From Artemia franciscana (lineage: Eukaryota > Arthropoda > Branchiopoda > Anostraca > Artemiidae), in contig NC_088883.1 in assembly GCF_032884065.1 (NCBI RefSeq), positions 21,695,637 to 21,759,636 of the forward strand: a DNA stretch of 64,000 nt, read 5' to 3'. Within the stretch, counting starts at the first letter, position 1. Each line of letters starts with the position of its first letter. Made by a program: the position numbers and the translations under genes. Below, one piece after another: positions 1 to 11,229 of the stretch. The notes beneath the pieces are model-generated. The model saw nothing but the letters and a program-made list of their open reading frames with translations, was not told where the DNA came from and did not search any database.

Positions 1-415
1 TTTAGCTTATTTAGATTTTCAGATTTTTTAGTTTTTTTTATTAGTTTTTAGTTTTTATTTCTTTTTAGTTTTTTTGTCCCGGTCGTCATTTATATCCCCC
101 TGTTTCCCCCGGTGTCCCCGTTGTAGTTGTGTCCCTGTGTCCCGGTCGTTATTTATTTTTTAGTTTTTTACCTTTTTTTAGTTTTTTTAGTTTTTTAGCT
201 TTTTTATTTTTTTTATTAGTTTTTAGTTTTTTTGTAGTTTTTGCCTTTTTTTTAGTTTTTTTAGTTTTTTAGCTTTTTTATTAGTTTTTAGTTTTTTTTG
301 TAGTTTTTGCCTTTTTTTAGTTTTTTTTAGTTTTTTAGCTTTTTTATTTTTTTTATTAGTTTTTAGTTTTTTTTGTAGTTTTTGCCTTTTTTTAGTTTTT
401 TCAGTTTTGACGTCA

Positions 416-423
416 CCTGATCC
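416..423. repeat. 8-bp target-site duplication, left, hAT copy 1
   Basis: CCTGATCC lies directly before the hAT terminus CAGTG and recurs exactly after the right end at 7911-7918. Eight-base duplications are the hallmark of hAT integration. Confidence 0.93.
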
Positions 424-524
424 CAGTGCTTCCATTGTCCCCGAATTTTCGGGGATTTCCCCGAAAACCGAGAAAAATCCCCGAAAAAAAATGTCGTTCC
501 CCGAATCCCCGAAAACTCCCCGAA
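424..524. repeat. Left TIR and subterminal CCCCGAA array, hAT copy 1
   Basis: The 11-bp TIR (424-434) is followed by six CCCCGAA words at 439, 459, 479, 499, 507 and 518 plus one inverted TTCGGGG at 448-454. In hAT elements such subterminal repeats are typically transposase binding sites; that role is inferred here. Confidence 0.8.
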
Positions 525-823
525 AATCTTTCTTTTCCCATGATCTACCCGAAATAGAGTTAGTGGAAGGCTCACTGTTCGTTCCACAATTTTAATATTG
601 TTTTGCAACTTTATACTATGGTACGCTGGCGAACGTATGATATTGAAAATATAAAACGGAATTGAGCTTATAGTTTGGAAATTCAAATCTTTCAAGCATT
701 GGAAAGTTCAAAATTAACCGGTTAGATATAATAACTTCTGCTTCAAGTTATAATTATCTCGTGAGTATTGGTGATTCTTCGTATTTCCTTGATTGTTTTA
801 CCATACTTACACTTTAGACAATT

Positions 824-1219
824 GTGATTGCAGCTGAATGCTTCAGTTACCTAACCAGGGTCTACCTGGTCCCACCCAAAATTTCCATCCCCCCTACTCT
901 CAACCTCTATTTGGAATCCTCCCTAAAGGACAAAGTGCAACAATATATACGCAAGCACCAAATGTTTGGTGCTTTGGAAGAAAGAGGGAGGTATATTGTA
1001 TATCAGTACAATTGCAGAGTCCTTCAGTGTTATAAGTCCCAGGAATATAAACACACTCAAAAAGAATGCAGAGCTAAAGAGTCAGTCAGTCGGTTTGAGG
1101 TGCTCAGAGAAACACCAATCAGATCAGTGCCCATTGAAAACAATAGAAAACCAAGTGGCTCTGTGAAATTGGACTGGTTTCTGTGCCGACACAACAAACT
1201 CAATGATGGGATGTCATAA
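824..1219 (+). pseudogene. Gag-like zinc-knuckle fragment inside hAT copy 1
   Basis: A 131-codon open frame contains residues 69-82 with the exact CX2CX4HX4C spacing of a retroelement zinc knuckle. The second Cys is replaced by Ser (CYKSQEYKHTQKEC), and the usual Gly before His is Lys. The flanking basic, Gln-rich text resembles the region before a LINE ORF1 or gag knuckle. It overlaps, in another frame, the upstream part of the transposase frame, so either this is a captured fragment or the resemblance is fortuitous. No start codon can be defended. A sister copy is at 30762-31157. Confidence 0.35.
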
Positions 1220-2246
1220 TTCGGTAGCAAAGCTGATCAGTGACAATTATCCGTGGGTGGTATTTGTCAAGTGTAGTTACCACTCCATTCATCTTTGCGC
1301 TTCGTATGCCTGCAAGAAGCTTAGCAAAACTCTGGAAGACTTATGTTGCCACGTTTATAGTCATTTCTCTATGAGCACTAAGCGAGTTGCAGTACTTAAA
1401 GAATTTCAAGATTTCTCGGCTACACCAGATCACAAAATTCTAGCCCCTGGACAAACCCGGTGGCTGTCCCTCCATGCATGTGTGCGAAGAATTCTTGAAC
1501 AGTGGAGCGCATTGTCCCTCTATTTCACTAGTGCCAATTTTGATGACCCCACCCATGGCAACGAACTTGGCCTTAGTGCTCTGAAAAATCCTTTTATGAA
1601 GGTTCTAATGATGTTTGTTGATTACGCTCTAGGCCCTTTGAACGGCTTTAATGTATTATTTCAATCGAAGTCACTAATTTTCTATAAGCTGAAGACGGAA
1701 ATGCTTAAGCTTATTGCAACCTTGGCTATAAACTATATGGATGGAACCTACGTCAGAAACTGTACTGATCTTTTGGCTCTTGACGTAACAGACGAGAGCC
1801 ATTATGTTGACGTTCAGAAGGTCTATCTCGGGTATACTGCAGAAGAGGAGTTGGCATCCTTGGTCTCGTCTAGTCCAGATATCTCACAGTTGGAGGTGAG
1901 GAAGGTCTACATAACAGCAAGAGACTTTTACAAGGAGGCCATTATCCAGATACAGAGACGCTTTACGTTTGAATGTGACGTTTATGAGTTCACAAGTCTA
2001 CTTGATCCTGTCAATGCTCTAAACTTGAACCCACCTACCTTAGCAAATTTTCTAAGAAGTCGTGGGTTGCCTTCGTAGAACAAGGCTCTAATTGACTGGG
2101 AATGGCGCGAACAGAGCACTGTTTCTTTGGCGGGTTTAGACATATATACGATATCCGTGGAGAAGTATTGGAAGTTTATCTGTAAGCAGACATACCCATG
2201 TGGAAAGCCGAGGTTTGAAAACCTAAGAAAGGTTTTAGATTACTGA
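966..2246 (+). pseudogene. hAT transposase, N-terminal and catalytic part (broken)
   Basis: One reading frame runs from about 966 to 2246 with only two stops (TGA at about 1164 and TAG at 2076). After the first stop it reads WTGFCADTTNSMMG, then HSIHLCASYACKKL, then PGQTRWLSL. These are motifs of the RNase-H-like catalytic domain and the inserted helical domain of the ZBED/ZNF862-like hAT transposases. After the second stop the frame still reads DWEWREQ and EKYWKFICKQTYPCGKPRFE, as expected before the hATC region. The frame ends where the LINE begins. The BED zinc finger expected at the N terminus was not recognised. The protein would cut and rejoin the hAT ends in the nucleus, but this copy cannot make it. 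Confidence 0.8.
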
Positions 2247-2370
2247 TTTTAGTACTGATTACTAGATTATTGACTATAGTACTAGATTACTAATGAGCTC
2301 TTGTTGCGTGCAAAAAGTAACCAGTTATTTTTTCCTATTGAATGTGTCTGGACTTCTAAATTAGCATAAT

Positions 2371-3462
2371 GTGATAGAAAGACTTGTACATAATGCTTTG
2401 CTAAGTTATTTATCGCGAGCGTTCCAAGCAAATAAGACTGATGAAATTTGCGAAAAGGCAGTGGTATTATATGACAAGGATACGATTATAAAAGCTAAGG
2501 ATACACTTTGGCACTATTCAAATACTTCGAGTCGCAACGTTGCTCGCCAAAATATTGCCGATAATGTGTTAGATATGCTGAAACTGATCCAGTTATGTGA
2601 GACTAACCGGATCAAATTGCCGAAATTCGTAATTTTTGATCCTACGGAGGTCCCAACTACGCCTGGTGAATTGGATGCTATTGTTCCTCAAAAAGTGACA
2701 GAAATCTCCAATAATTTGAAGGACTTTATTGAAAGTGAGAAAAAGCCCGTGCAGCTGAGAAACTTGCTACATCCATGAATCAATTAGTCACTCCCCCGGC
2801 TAAGCCTTCCTATGCAGTTCTTCTCAAGAAGCCCCCCTTAGACCTTAAAAAGCCTGACTGCCGTAAAGCTTATCTGGAGCATGTTTGTGGAGAAGCTAGT
2901 GGGAATATAATCGAGCTTCGTCCCAGTAGAGACGCCTGGAAAGAAGTCACAAAGGATAAAAGTGGTGCCGAATCTATTATGTCACGCATAACCGGGAATA
3001 ACCCTGAAGTCGAGCCTAAACTCCAATGCCCCTCCCTTTTTGGTATTATCCGTTATGTTTCTGAAGATCTGCATTAAAATAGCCTATGTGATCTGATTGC
3101 CAACTGTTTGAAAGCAACTCAAATCCGAAACAGCCCGTTCGTTTAAGTTTCTTTTTGAGTCTAAAGACGACCTTGAGTCTTTTATTCGCTTTCCACCCAT
3201 CATAGGGTACGAAAGACTCCTCATTAGTATATTTCAACGCTTGCCACCCCAATGCTTTTCTTGCCAGTCATATGGTCATTTTACGTCTGCGTGGCCAGGT
3301 ACCCAAAAATGTTCCGGGTGTGGTGAGGCTGGCCACTCCACAACCAAAGATAATCCTTGTACCAAGGCACTTAAGTGTGCTCTTTGCAATTCCTCCGACC
3401 ACCCATGTTACACTTTTAAATGTCCTGTCGCTCAGTCTCTTCTAAAGAATTCCAATGCCTGA
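2371..3462 (+). pseudogene. LINE ORF1 (nucleic-acid-binding, frameshifted), copy 1
   Basis: Three consecutive open segments (2371-2778, 2775-3077 and about 3105-3462) in different frames make up one ORF1. The first two overlap by ATGA. The N-terminal part carries a helical segment (around AKDTLWHYS) seen in many invertebrate LINE ORF1 proteins. The last part holds three zinc knuckles: CFSCQSYGH (its final Cys replaced by Trp), CSGCGEAGHSTTKDNPC, and CALCNSSDH followed by a Cys. ORF1 proteins coat LINE RNA. The stop overlaps the ORF2 start (ATG at 3455, TGA at 3460-3462), an arrangement common in LINEs. The frameshifts make it inactive. Confidence 0.75.
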
Positions 3463-6213
3463 AGAAACCTTAAAAATTGGATCGTGGAACATCAATGGGA
3501 AAGTTCTACCGAAACATCACCTACTTTCTGAACTTTGCTTGCGGTTTGACGTGGTGGGTCTTCAGGAACACTTCTTGTCAAGTGATAGTCGTCAACTGTT
3601 GGAGTTCACGTCTTCTCATAATCTGTTTTTCCACCATGCTAAGTCCACTTGCGGTAGGCCTTCAGGTGGCTTGGCCCTGATGATACGGAAAGAGCTACTT
3701 GGTAATCTAGTTGCTAAGTCTGACAGTTTCCTTGTGGTTGAAGTTTCGAATGTGGTCATAATCGTCGTTTATTTTCTTACTAATTACTGTAATGATATGT
3801 CTGAGAGGAAGTTCTCTCTCACATGTACATCTATTGCCAAACTAGTATCAAAATATGAACATGAAGGCCTAAGTTTTCTCCTGTTTGGTGACTTGAACTG
3901 TGAACTGTCTGACGCTGAAAACAACAGATCTCAGATCTTGCTCCTTGCTTGTCCAAGTCTCACCTATGTTGGAAATGATCGTGATTTTACGTACATCCAT
4001 CAATCTGGCTCCGTGTCTCAGTTGGACTATTTCTATTGCTCTTCTATGATTAAACCCACCTCTAATACTACGGTTCTTTTTGATTACTCCACATCCGACC
4101 ACATGCCTATCTGTAATTCTTTTCAAATAAAGCCCTTGCCGCAAATTTCACCCACAAATTCCCCACCTAAATGGTTGTTCAGCCTCAACTGGGAAGCTGC
4201 TAACATTGATTCGCACCAGAGTTCATGTGACTACATACTGTCGAAGATCCGAATTCCTTTCGCACTTCTCTGTTGTCCGAACATGACAGTAGACTCAGAA
4301 AAAAAATCCTACTAAATATCTACTGTTCTGAGATAACGCATGCTATCCATACAGCTGAGAAAACTGCAGTTTCAGTCCGCAAAATTCGCCACGGCACGGA
4401 AGTGCGTAACTGGCGGAATAATCCTAATCTCCTGGCCGCATGTGATTCAGCGAAATTCTGGCTACAATTATGGGCAGATTGTGGGAAGCCGTGCTCCGGA
4501 GTAGTCCACGCTGTTCGTATTTACACGAAACGTAAATTTTCAAAAGCCATCGCACAGCATAAGGATAACGAAATTGCCCGTACCAGCGAGATTGTCGATA
4601 ATTCGCCTCCTGCTTTATGGCATCTTCGAGCTAAGAACAAATCTTCCAATGGCCCGCCCTGCATGCCAGAAAAAGACTGGTGCGACTGCTTCAGAGACCA
4701 ATTTTCAGCCCCTAATTCCTACCTAGATAACACCTTTTGCCAGGCCCTCGATAAGGAGCTTCAGTTTACAGTTAAGGATATTGGTGTCCTGGTTACTCCG
4801 TCCTTGATGCGTTCCCAAATTGATAAGTTAAAAAAAAAGAAATCTAAGGGCATCGATGGTATATCTGGTACTCATTTAAGCTTTGCCAGCAATCTTCTCC
4901 TAGAGCACCTTTCTCTGCTATTTCGAATGATTTTCGTTACTGGCATCGTTCCAGACTGCTTTGGTGTTGGATTGGTTCATCCTATTCTCAAAAAAGGTAA
5001 ACCAGCTGACCAGTGCGCTTCATATTGTCCGATCACTGTTTCAACTGTTTTTTGTAAGCTATTTGAATATCCTTATTTTTGATGAAATTGCACTTCGAAG
5101 CACTACTCCGGACGACCAGTTTGGGTTAAAAAAACACTCAGGACGGGAACACGTTCACAGCGTTCTTGCAAATCTTCTTATGTATGCAGATAAAAATGGT
5201 GATCTTCTCGTCTTTGGAGGACTTGATGTTAGTAGAGCCTTCTATTCTGGCATCCATGGCCATATCCTGCTCAAAGCCCTTCAGCGAGGTGTTTCCTCTT
5301 GCATCCTTTCCCCTGTTTACAGTATGTACAACAAGCTCTCGGCTGTCATTCTGATCCCCTCTCCGTCCGGCATTTTTCCTTCTAAAAAAACGCTGAGTGT
5401 CAAGAGAGGCGTACGTCAAGGTGGCAAAACTTCTCCATCACTGTTTAATAACGCTATTATCGAAGCACAGCAAGTAATAAAGTCGTCGTGCCTTTTCCGT
5501 GGGATTAATCTTTCGCTGCTGAACTTTGCTGATGACATTCTTCATGTTCTCGTTCGATATCTTTATTTCAACAAAATTACGACTCACTTGCAGCGGCATA
5601 CAAGCAGATTGGACTTGAATTCAACGAATGTAAAACAGAACTTCTTTTCTTCAATGGTTCAAAAAATGAGTTTTCTATTAACCTCTCCGTTAAAATTGGC
5701 AAAACTCTGATTAAGCCTTGTAAGTCCCTTACGTATCTTGGCCTTCCTATTTCTTCTACATTGAAGGAAACACGCTCAGCACTGACAAACCACCTCTGTT
5801 CCCGTCTACGAGCGTCTTACGGATTACTTGTTGCCATTAAGTATCGTTTCAACCGTCCTCTCCTTGCCCGGCTATGCAATGCTTTTACTACCCCTCATCT
5901 GCTTGCTCTGGTTCCCTTCTGGAAAATATTCACAGCTACCGAAAAGAAAGCCATTTGCAGCGCATTTTACAGATATGCTAAGTTTCTCCTGCGTCTCCCT
6001 TTGTGGCACAGCAATGGCGACATCTCCAGGAAATATAAGGTCACCAACCCTTCCATGGCCATAGAGAGAAGAATCTCAAAATTCAGTACCAATGTTTTAA
6101 GAGCCAACCACCCTGGACTAGTGCTATTTTATAATATGTGTAGTGGAAGTGTATTTAAATTTTTGTGCTTTTCTTTCCTTTTCATTTATATACTCCGTCT
6201 TTTCCGTTTTTGA
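3455..6213 (+). pseudogene. LINE ORF2: endonuclease and reverse transcriptase (frameshifted), copy 1
   Basis: Residues of the exonuclease-endonuclease-phosphatase fold are clear in 3455-4315: WNIN near the start, GLQEH, LLFGDLN and TSDHMPI. A shift in the A-run near 4299-4306 moves the frame. The reverse transcriptase follows, with KSKGIDGISG, LDVSRAF, GVRQGGKTSPSLFN and the catalytic FADD at 5525-5536. Further shifts fall near 5060 and 5575. The thumb and C-terminal part (TYLGLPIS onward) runs to 6213. The protein would nick target DNA and copy the LINE RNA there. At least three frameshifts make it dead, and the second copy at 33393-36151 shares them. Confidence 0.85.
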
Positions 6214-6241
6214 AAGGTAATAAATTAAGAATAATAATAAT

Positions 6242-6504
6242 TACACGTGTACACTGCCATTTTCTAACGCTACAGCAGAACACTTGTTCAGTGCCCTCAA
6301 AGATTTGAAAACAGATAAACAAACTTTTTGGCGACAATATCGATTGCGTGTAGTCTTCAGACCTAAATGGGAATGTAGAGACTCATTCTCAGTTCCTCTT
6401 CTCTTGTCCTTGACCGTGAAATGACAAAGCTTCTGTCAAATGTTAAGGCTTCTACAACTGCTGAAGAAGCAGCTACGCTTATTTCTGGTTTTGTGGCTCC
6501 CTAG
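6242..6504 (+). pseudogene. hAT transposase, C-terminal hATC dimerisation part
   Basis: Directly after the LINE tail the frame reads LPFSNATAEHLFSALKDLKT, the conserved hATC dimerisation motif. This frame stops at 6422-6424. A shifted frame continues with VLDREMTKLLSNVKAS and TAEEAATLISGFV, ending at 6502-6504, which looks like the true C terminus. At least one frameshift therefore lies here, besides the LINE insertion. In copy 2 a T-to-A difference (tgtaga to tgaaga) improves the shifted frame but adds a stop in the first. Confidence 0.75.
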
Positions 6505-7812
6505 GTCGTAGGTAGTGTGCTTGGTTTAGCTGATATTGAGCCTCTTCGTGGCAATTTTCAATGACATATTTTTTTTTTTATAATTGAAACTTTATTTTTT
6601 CCTGCACAATATAGTACAAACAATGTTTGTTGCAAATACATGTTAGATCATTCGAAAAATTCTTTTGGCTTTCCCATCCCAAAATACTGCCCTTTTGGTG
6701 CAGAAGAAATTGAAAAAGCTGATTTCCACTCTAGGATTTAAGCAGGCCTAAGTGTTTGAAGCTAGGTAGAACCGCCGGACCGAAAAGGCTTTTGAAACAC
6801 CAGTCAAGAAAATAAAACCTGTATATATTTTCAACCAATCGAAGAAAAAAACGGATTTGCCAGGATTCCTAAACAAAGTTCTTTTTATTTATTGTAAGTT
6901 TATCTTTGTAAACCGAATCATACGCGTGGAGACCTTTATGGTATTTGTCCGGGATAAATTTTTAACGGTATTGAATTGTCTAGACGATTTTTCTGGGATG
7001 AGGAATAATTTTTCTGTGGAGATGGAGCTGGATTTCCTGGCATTTTTAAAAAACTGTTTGAAATAAAATAAGATTTTTTCCGTAATGAAAGTACGCCCAA
7101 GGAGCAACATTAAAATGAACAAAAAATATTATATATTTGAAGGGGATAGCCCCCTTTTTCTTTATGCTTAAGTTCATATTTAGTCCCGACTCTGTAAGAA
7201 CAACTTCCAAAACAATTGAAAAATGAGAAGCTTAACTACAAAAAAATTTCAGCATGAATAGTTGGGCGTTTAGAAGGGGACAGTCCTCTTACTATGTTAT
7301 CGTTTCTATTCGTTTTAATTTTTAATTATGTTCATTGCTTTCAGGTGATTTTTTAAAATTAAATTTCTGGTGTAAGTTCATGTTTGCTTGCCGAAGAATA
7401 TTCATTTATTTCGAGAAATCATTGCACATGTTATTGCTTTGTATGGGATAATTGCCTTTCTACAGGCTACTTTATTTTCGTCGTCTTTCTGAAAATAAAT
7501 GACATAAAAATCTCGTGTTCGGGCTATGGGAATAAAGCAGCAAAGGTAATATAGAACCTAAGGCAACAAAGTTCCAGAGTGTCATTCAGCCTATTTTTTT
7601 TAATTTATTTAAAAATAGTTCTGAGGTTTCGTCTGCAATGCCAACAAAAATCGTTTTTAGCTATGGGGTCCAATCCTGTACTCTAGCTCTAGAACCTACT
7701 CTGCTAAAAACTTGATTTAGTACGCGGATCCAAGCCCTACTTGAGCCTGAAAAAGAAGCTGTAACCAATTTTGGCTCCCAAATTTGGTAATAAAATTCCA
7801 TTTTGAACTTGC
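6505..7812. other. Noncoding 3' part of hAT copy 1
   Basis: This stretch lies between the transposase end and the right subterminal repeats. It is AT-rich and its small open frames have no recognisable content. The only structured piece is the degraded foldback at 7087-7342. Confidence 0.6.
7087..7342 (+). repeat. Degraded foldback repeat nested in hAT copy 1
   Basis: The left arm (gaaagtacgcccaaggagca, then tatatttgaaggggatagcc) and the right arm (agaaggggacagtcc, then attcgttttaatttttaa and gctttc) are inverted and match, loosely, the arms of the foldback family seen intact at 11274-11518 and 63431-63676. Both hAT copies carry it, so it was there before the last jump. Confidence 0.5.
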
Positions 7813-7910
7813 CCCCGAAAATTCCCCGAATCTTGAAGACTTGTCCCCGAAAACTCCCCGAATTTTTGAAACTTGTCCCCGAATTTTGAGATTCGAGAGT
7901 GGAAGCCCTG
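7813..7910. repeat. Right subterminal CCCCGAA array and TIR, hAT copy 1
   Basis: Five CCCCGAA words (7813, 7824, 7845, 7856, 7877) precede the terminal TGGAAGCCCTG (7900-7910), which is the inverse of the left TIR with one mismatch. Confidence 0.8.
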
Positions 7911-7918
7911 CCTGATCC
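7911..7918. repeat. 8-bp target-site duplication, right, hAT copy 1
   Basis: CCTGATCC is identical to 416-423. The following bases continue the Helitron hairpin sequence interrupted at the left side. Confidence 0.93.
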
Positions 7919-7990
7919 AGTTTTTTTCAGGTGACGTCACCTGATCCACGATCCACAGATCCACAGACAACTTATTTTTATATATATAGA

Positions 7991-8846
<856 letters not shown>

Positions 8847-8864
8847 TATATATATATATATATA

Positions 8865-9118
8865 CTAGCTGTTGGGGTGGCGCTTCGCGCCACCCCAACA
8901 CCTAGTTGGTGGGGGCGCTTCGCGCCCCCCCCAAGCCCCCCCGCGCGCGTAAGTCGTTACGCGCCATAATAGTTACGCGCCATTGTAGTTGTGTCCCTAT
9001 GTCCCACCTGTGAATATAGATATATATATATATATATATGGTTTTAACTACGTAAAACTTGCGAATATACAACATTCTTTGCTGTCCCATTGTCTTTGCA
9101 TATAAGTAGATTGTCAGG
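8865..9118 (-). mobile_element. Helitron 3' end with last helicase codons (minus strand)
   Basis: On the minus strand, 9118-9044 encodes the final 24 residues of a Helitron Pif1-type helicase, including PDNLLI, DNGTAKNVVY and SQVLRS, then TAA. A short TA tract, a cacaggtgggacata segment and a GC-rich stem follow, ending in CTAG at 8868-8865. The helicase is truncated upstream at about 9119, where minisatellite sequence begins. Confidence 0.7.
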
Positions 9119-10309
9119 TTATCCCCCTGTTTCCCCCGGTGTCCCCGTTGTAGTTGTGTCCCTGTGTCCCGGTCGTCATTTATATTCCCTGTGTCCCGGG
9201 TCCCGGTCATCATTTGTATCCCGGTGTCCCGGTCTGTATATACATTCGTTTTTTAGTTTTGTTTTTCTCCTTTATTTTTTTCCTTTTTTTTTCTTTTTTA
9301 GCTTATTTAGATTTTTAGATTTTTTAGTTTTTTTTATTAGTTTTTAGTTTTTATTTCTTTTTAGTTTTTTTGTCCCGGTCGTCATTTATATCCCCCTGTT
9401 TCCCCCGGTGTCCCCGTTGTAGTTGTGTCCCTGTGTCCCGGTCGTTATTTATATTCCCTGTGTCCCGGTCGTCATTTGTATCCCGGTGTACCGGTCTGTA
9501 TATACATTCGTTTTTTAGTTTTGTTTTTCTCCTTTATTTTTTTCCTTTTTTTTTCTTTTTTAGTTTATTTAGATTTTTAGATTTTTTAGTTTTTTTATTA
9601 GTTTTTAGTTTTTTTTTCTTTTTAGTTTTTTTGTAGTTTTTACCTTCTTTTTAGTTTTGTTAATTTTTTTTTTTACTTGTGTCCTGGTCGTCATTTATAC
9701 TCCCTGTGTCCCGGTGCTTTGTTGATTGCTAATCGAACATTCCTTTTGTCCTGGTCGCTTTCTCTTTGAGTGTCGTCATTTATTTTTTTCTTTTTTAGTT
9801 CTTTTAGTTTTTACCTTTTTTAGTTTTTTTTTAGTTTTTAGTTTTTTTAGTTTTTTACCTTTTTTTAGTTTTTTTAGTTTTTTAGCTTTTTTATTTTTTT
9901 TATTAGTTTTTAGTTTTTTTGTAGTTTTTGCCTTTTTTTTTAGTTTTTTGTCCTGGTCGCTTTCTCTTTGAGTGTATTACCTTTTTTTAGTTTTTTTAGT
10001 TTTTTTAGTTTTTTAGCTTTTTTACTTTTTTTATTAGTTTTTAGTTTTTTTTTGTAGTTTTTGCCTTTTTTTAGTTTTTTCAGTTTTTTTTTTAGTTTTT
10101 TATTGGTTTTTACCTTTATAGTTTTTTTAGTTTTTTAGCTTTTTTATTTTTTCTATTAGTTTTTAGTTTTTTTTTGTAGTTTTTGCCTTTTTTTAGTTTT
10201 TTCAGTTTTGACGTCACCTAATCCAGTTTTTTCAGGTGACGTCACCTGACACATCCATCCACACATCCATCCACACATCCACAGACAGACAACTTATTTT
10301 TATATATAT

Positions 10310-10312
<3 letters not shown>
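9119..10312 (-). mobile_element. Helitron-like nonautonomous sequence with CCGGGACAC minisatellite (minus strand)
   Basis: This is T-rich on the plus strand. The minus-strand start TCTATATATATAAAAATAAG is at about 10312, with the same GACGTCACCT hairpin at about 10210-10243 and a second NVRLAINKA helicase shard at 9716-9743. Blocks such as gtcccggtcgtcatttata recur at 78-150, about 9112-9245 and 9373-9510, so the element has duplicated internally. No intact gene; the Phe-rich open frames are translations of T-tracts. Confidence 0.5.

Positions 10313-10371
<59 letters not shown>
10313..10371. repeat. (TA)n microsatellite
   Basis: About 59 bp of pure TA directly abut a Helitron-like 5' end, the same arrangement as at 8566-8700. 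Confidence 0.95.
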
Positions 10372-10373
<2 letters not shown>

Positions 10374-11229
10374 GTTGCAACTAAAATAAGGTATCCTCCA
10401 CTAAAATAAGGAGTATGTTTATTGTAAATGTACAGTCAATTTAAGCGTGTGTTGTCTTTCTAAATATTTAAGCAGGTTAAGAACAATTGTCTGAATTTTA
10501 AACTCACAACTAAAAAAAGAACAATTAACAGGTTATTTTGTATAAGTAATCTCAAATTAGAAAGCTCCCAATTGAGGCCAAAAACTTTCCTATAAAAAAT
10601 TCCTTTTTTATTATTGGCCTTATATCGACCCCATATTCTAGCGATATAATGAAAGAGGAACCAATATGGTTAGATAAATTTTACAGATGAGGGGAAAAAA
10701 GTCCCATAATAAAGTTGCCTTTTTAATAATAAGGTTCCCTTTTTAGGCTTCACTATTAGTTCAAAAAAAGACATAAAATGGTATGGAAACGTCATAGGGA
10801 GAGGTAAAATGTAAAACTTTGTACAATTTGGGTGGAATCTCAGCATGTTGTAGCTGTAGAGGTAATACGACTTATTGGTTTTGTCTCATAAGGGAAATGA
10901 ATAACTGTTGGAAACTCCAAATATGCAAAATATACCATAAAGATGAAGCAACCGTCACTATAAACCTATAATTATTTATGCTGAGATTTAATTTATTATT
11001 TTTGGAAAATAGTATATTAGAAAAAATACCCAAACAATTTTTTGTTGCCACAAAGTTCTAATGTTTCCAGTTTTGTAACATCTAGACTTCTACTATTTAC
11101 TGTTATTCTTCATTTACGTTCGAAAATATAATATTAAATTCAATAGTTCCCTCTTGTGAGTAGTGTTAAAACAGTTCAGACACTGTCTCAAATAAGGGAA
11201 TGTGCGGGCTATTAGCATCTAAAACACGG
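10372..11229. other. No gene recognised
   Basis: AT-rich sequence without long open frames, RNA genes or clear repeats. It could be old repeat or intergenic DNA. Confidence 0.5.

Larger units (their letters stand above)
2247..6241 (+). mobile_element. Non-LTR retrotransposon (LINE) nested in hAT copy 1
   Basis: This roughly 4.0-kb LINE encodes ORF1 (three zinc knuckles) and ORF2 (endonuclease then reverse transcriptase), both frameshifted. It ends in a TAA-type tail (aataataataat, about 6229-6241). The hAT transposase frame stops at its left edge and resumes at its right edge, which fixes the boundaries to a few bases. A short duplication of about ATTAC may flank it, but the left edge carries several degenerate GATTAC words, so the exact duplication is uncertain. 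The TAA tail is reminiscent of the I/Jockey group; the clade is not established. Confidence 0.75.
424..7910 (+). mobile_element. Composite hAT transposon copy 1, with nested LINE
   Basis: This 7,487-bp DNA transposon has imperfect terminal inverted repeats (CAGTGCTTCCA / CAGGGCTTCCA, 10 of 11 identical) and a perfect 8-bp target duplication. Clusters of the subterminal word CCCCGAA sit at both ends. Inside, in order, are a gag-like zinc-knuckle relic, a broken hAT transposase, a 4-kb non-LTR retrotransposon that splits the transposase before its C-terminal dimerisation part, and about 1.4 kb of noncoding DNA that includes a degraded foldback repeat. A second copy of identical length lies at 30362-37848. 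The element cannot make its own transposase, so it is a non-autonomous passenger. Confidence 0.9.
1..7990 (-). mobile_element. Helitron-like element (minus strand), interrupted by hAT copy 1
   Basis: Read on the minus strand, the element starts near 7990 with TCTATATATATAAAAATAAG and a CTGT-rich stretch, the same start as the Helitron-like ends at 8565, 10312 and 23489. It continues through a GACGTCACCT hairpin into A-rich words (AAAAACT, AAAGGCAAAAACTAC) that fill 1-410 as T-rich sequence on the plus strand. The 3' end lies outside the window. The hAT element at 424-7910 splits it. Apart from CCGGGACAC-type minisatellite words around 78-150, nothing coding is seen. Helitron assignment is inferred from the shared ends and from helicase fragments in sister copies. 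Confidence 0.55.

Noticed and set aside
3869..4144. Minus-strand and alternative-frame ORFs over the LINE genes (also 5138-5419, 58969-59400, 59951-60208)
   Set aside because: They are shadows of the endonuclease and reverse-transcriptase frames, which carry clear motifs on the opposite strand.
9090..9971. Phe-rich and Lys-rich open frames (also 24029-24211, 29511-29747, 43204-43392)
   Set aside because: They translate T- or A-rich low-complexity DNA of Helitron derivatives; composition alone explains the open frames.
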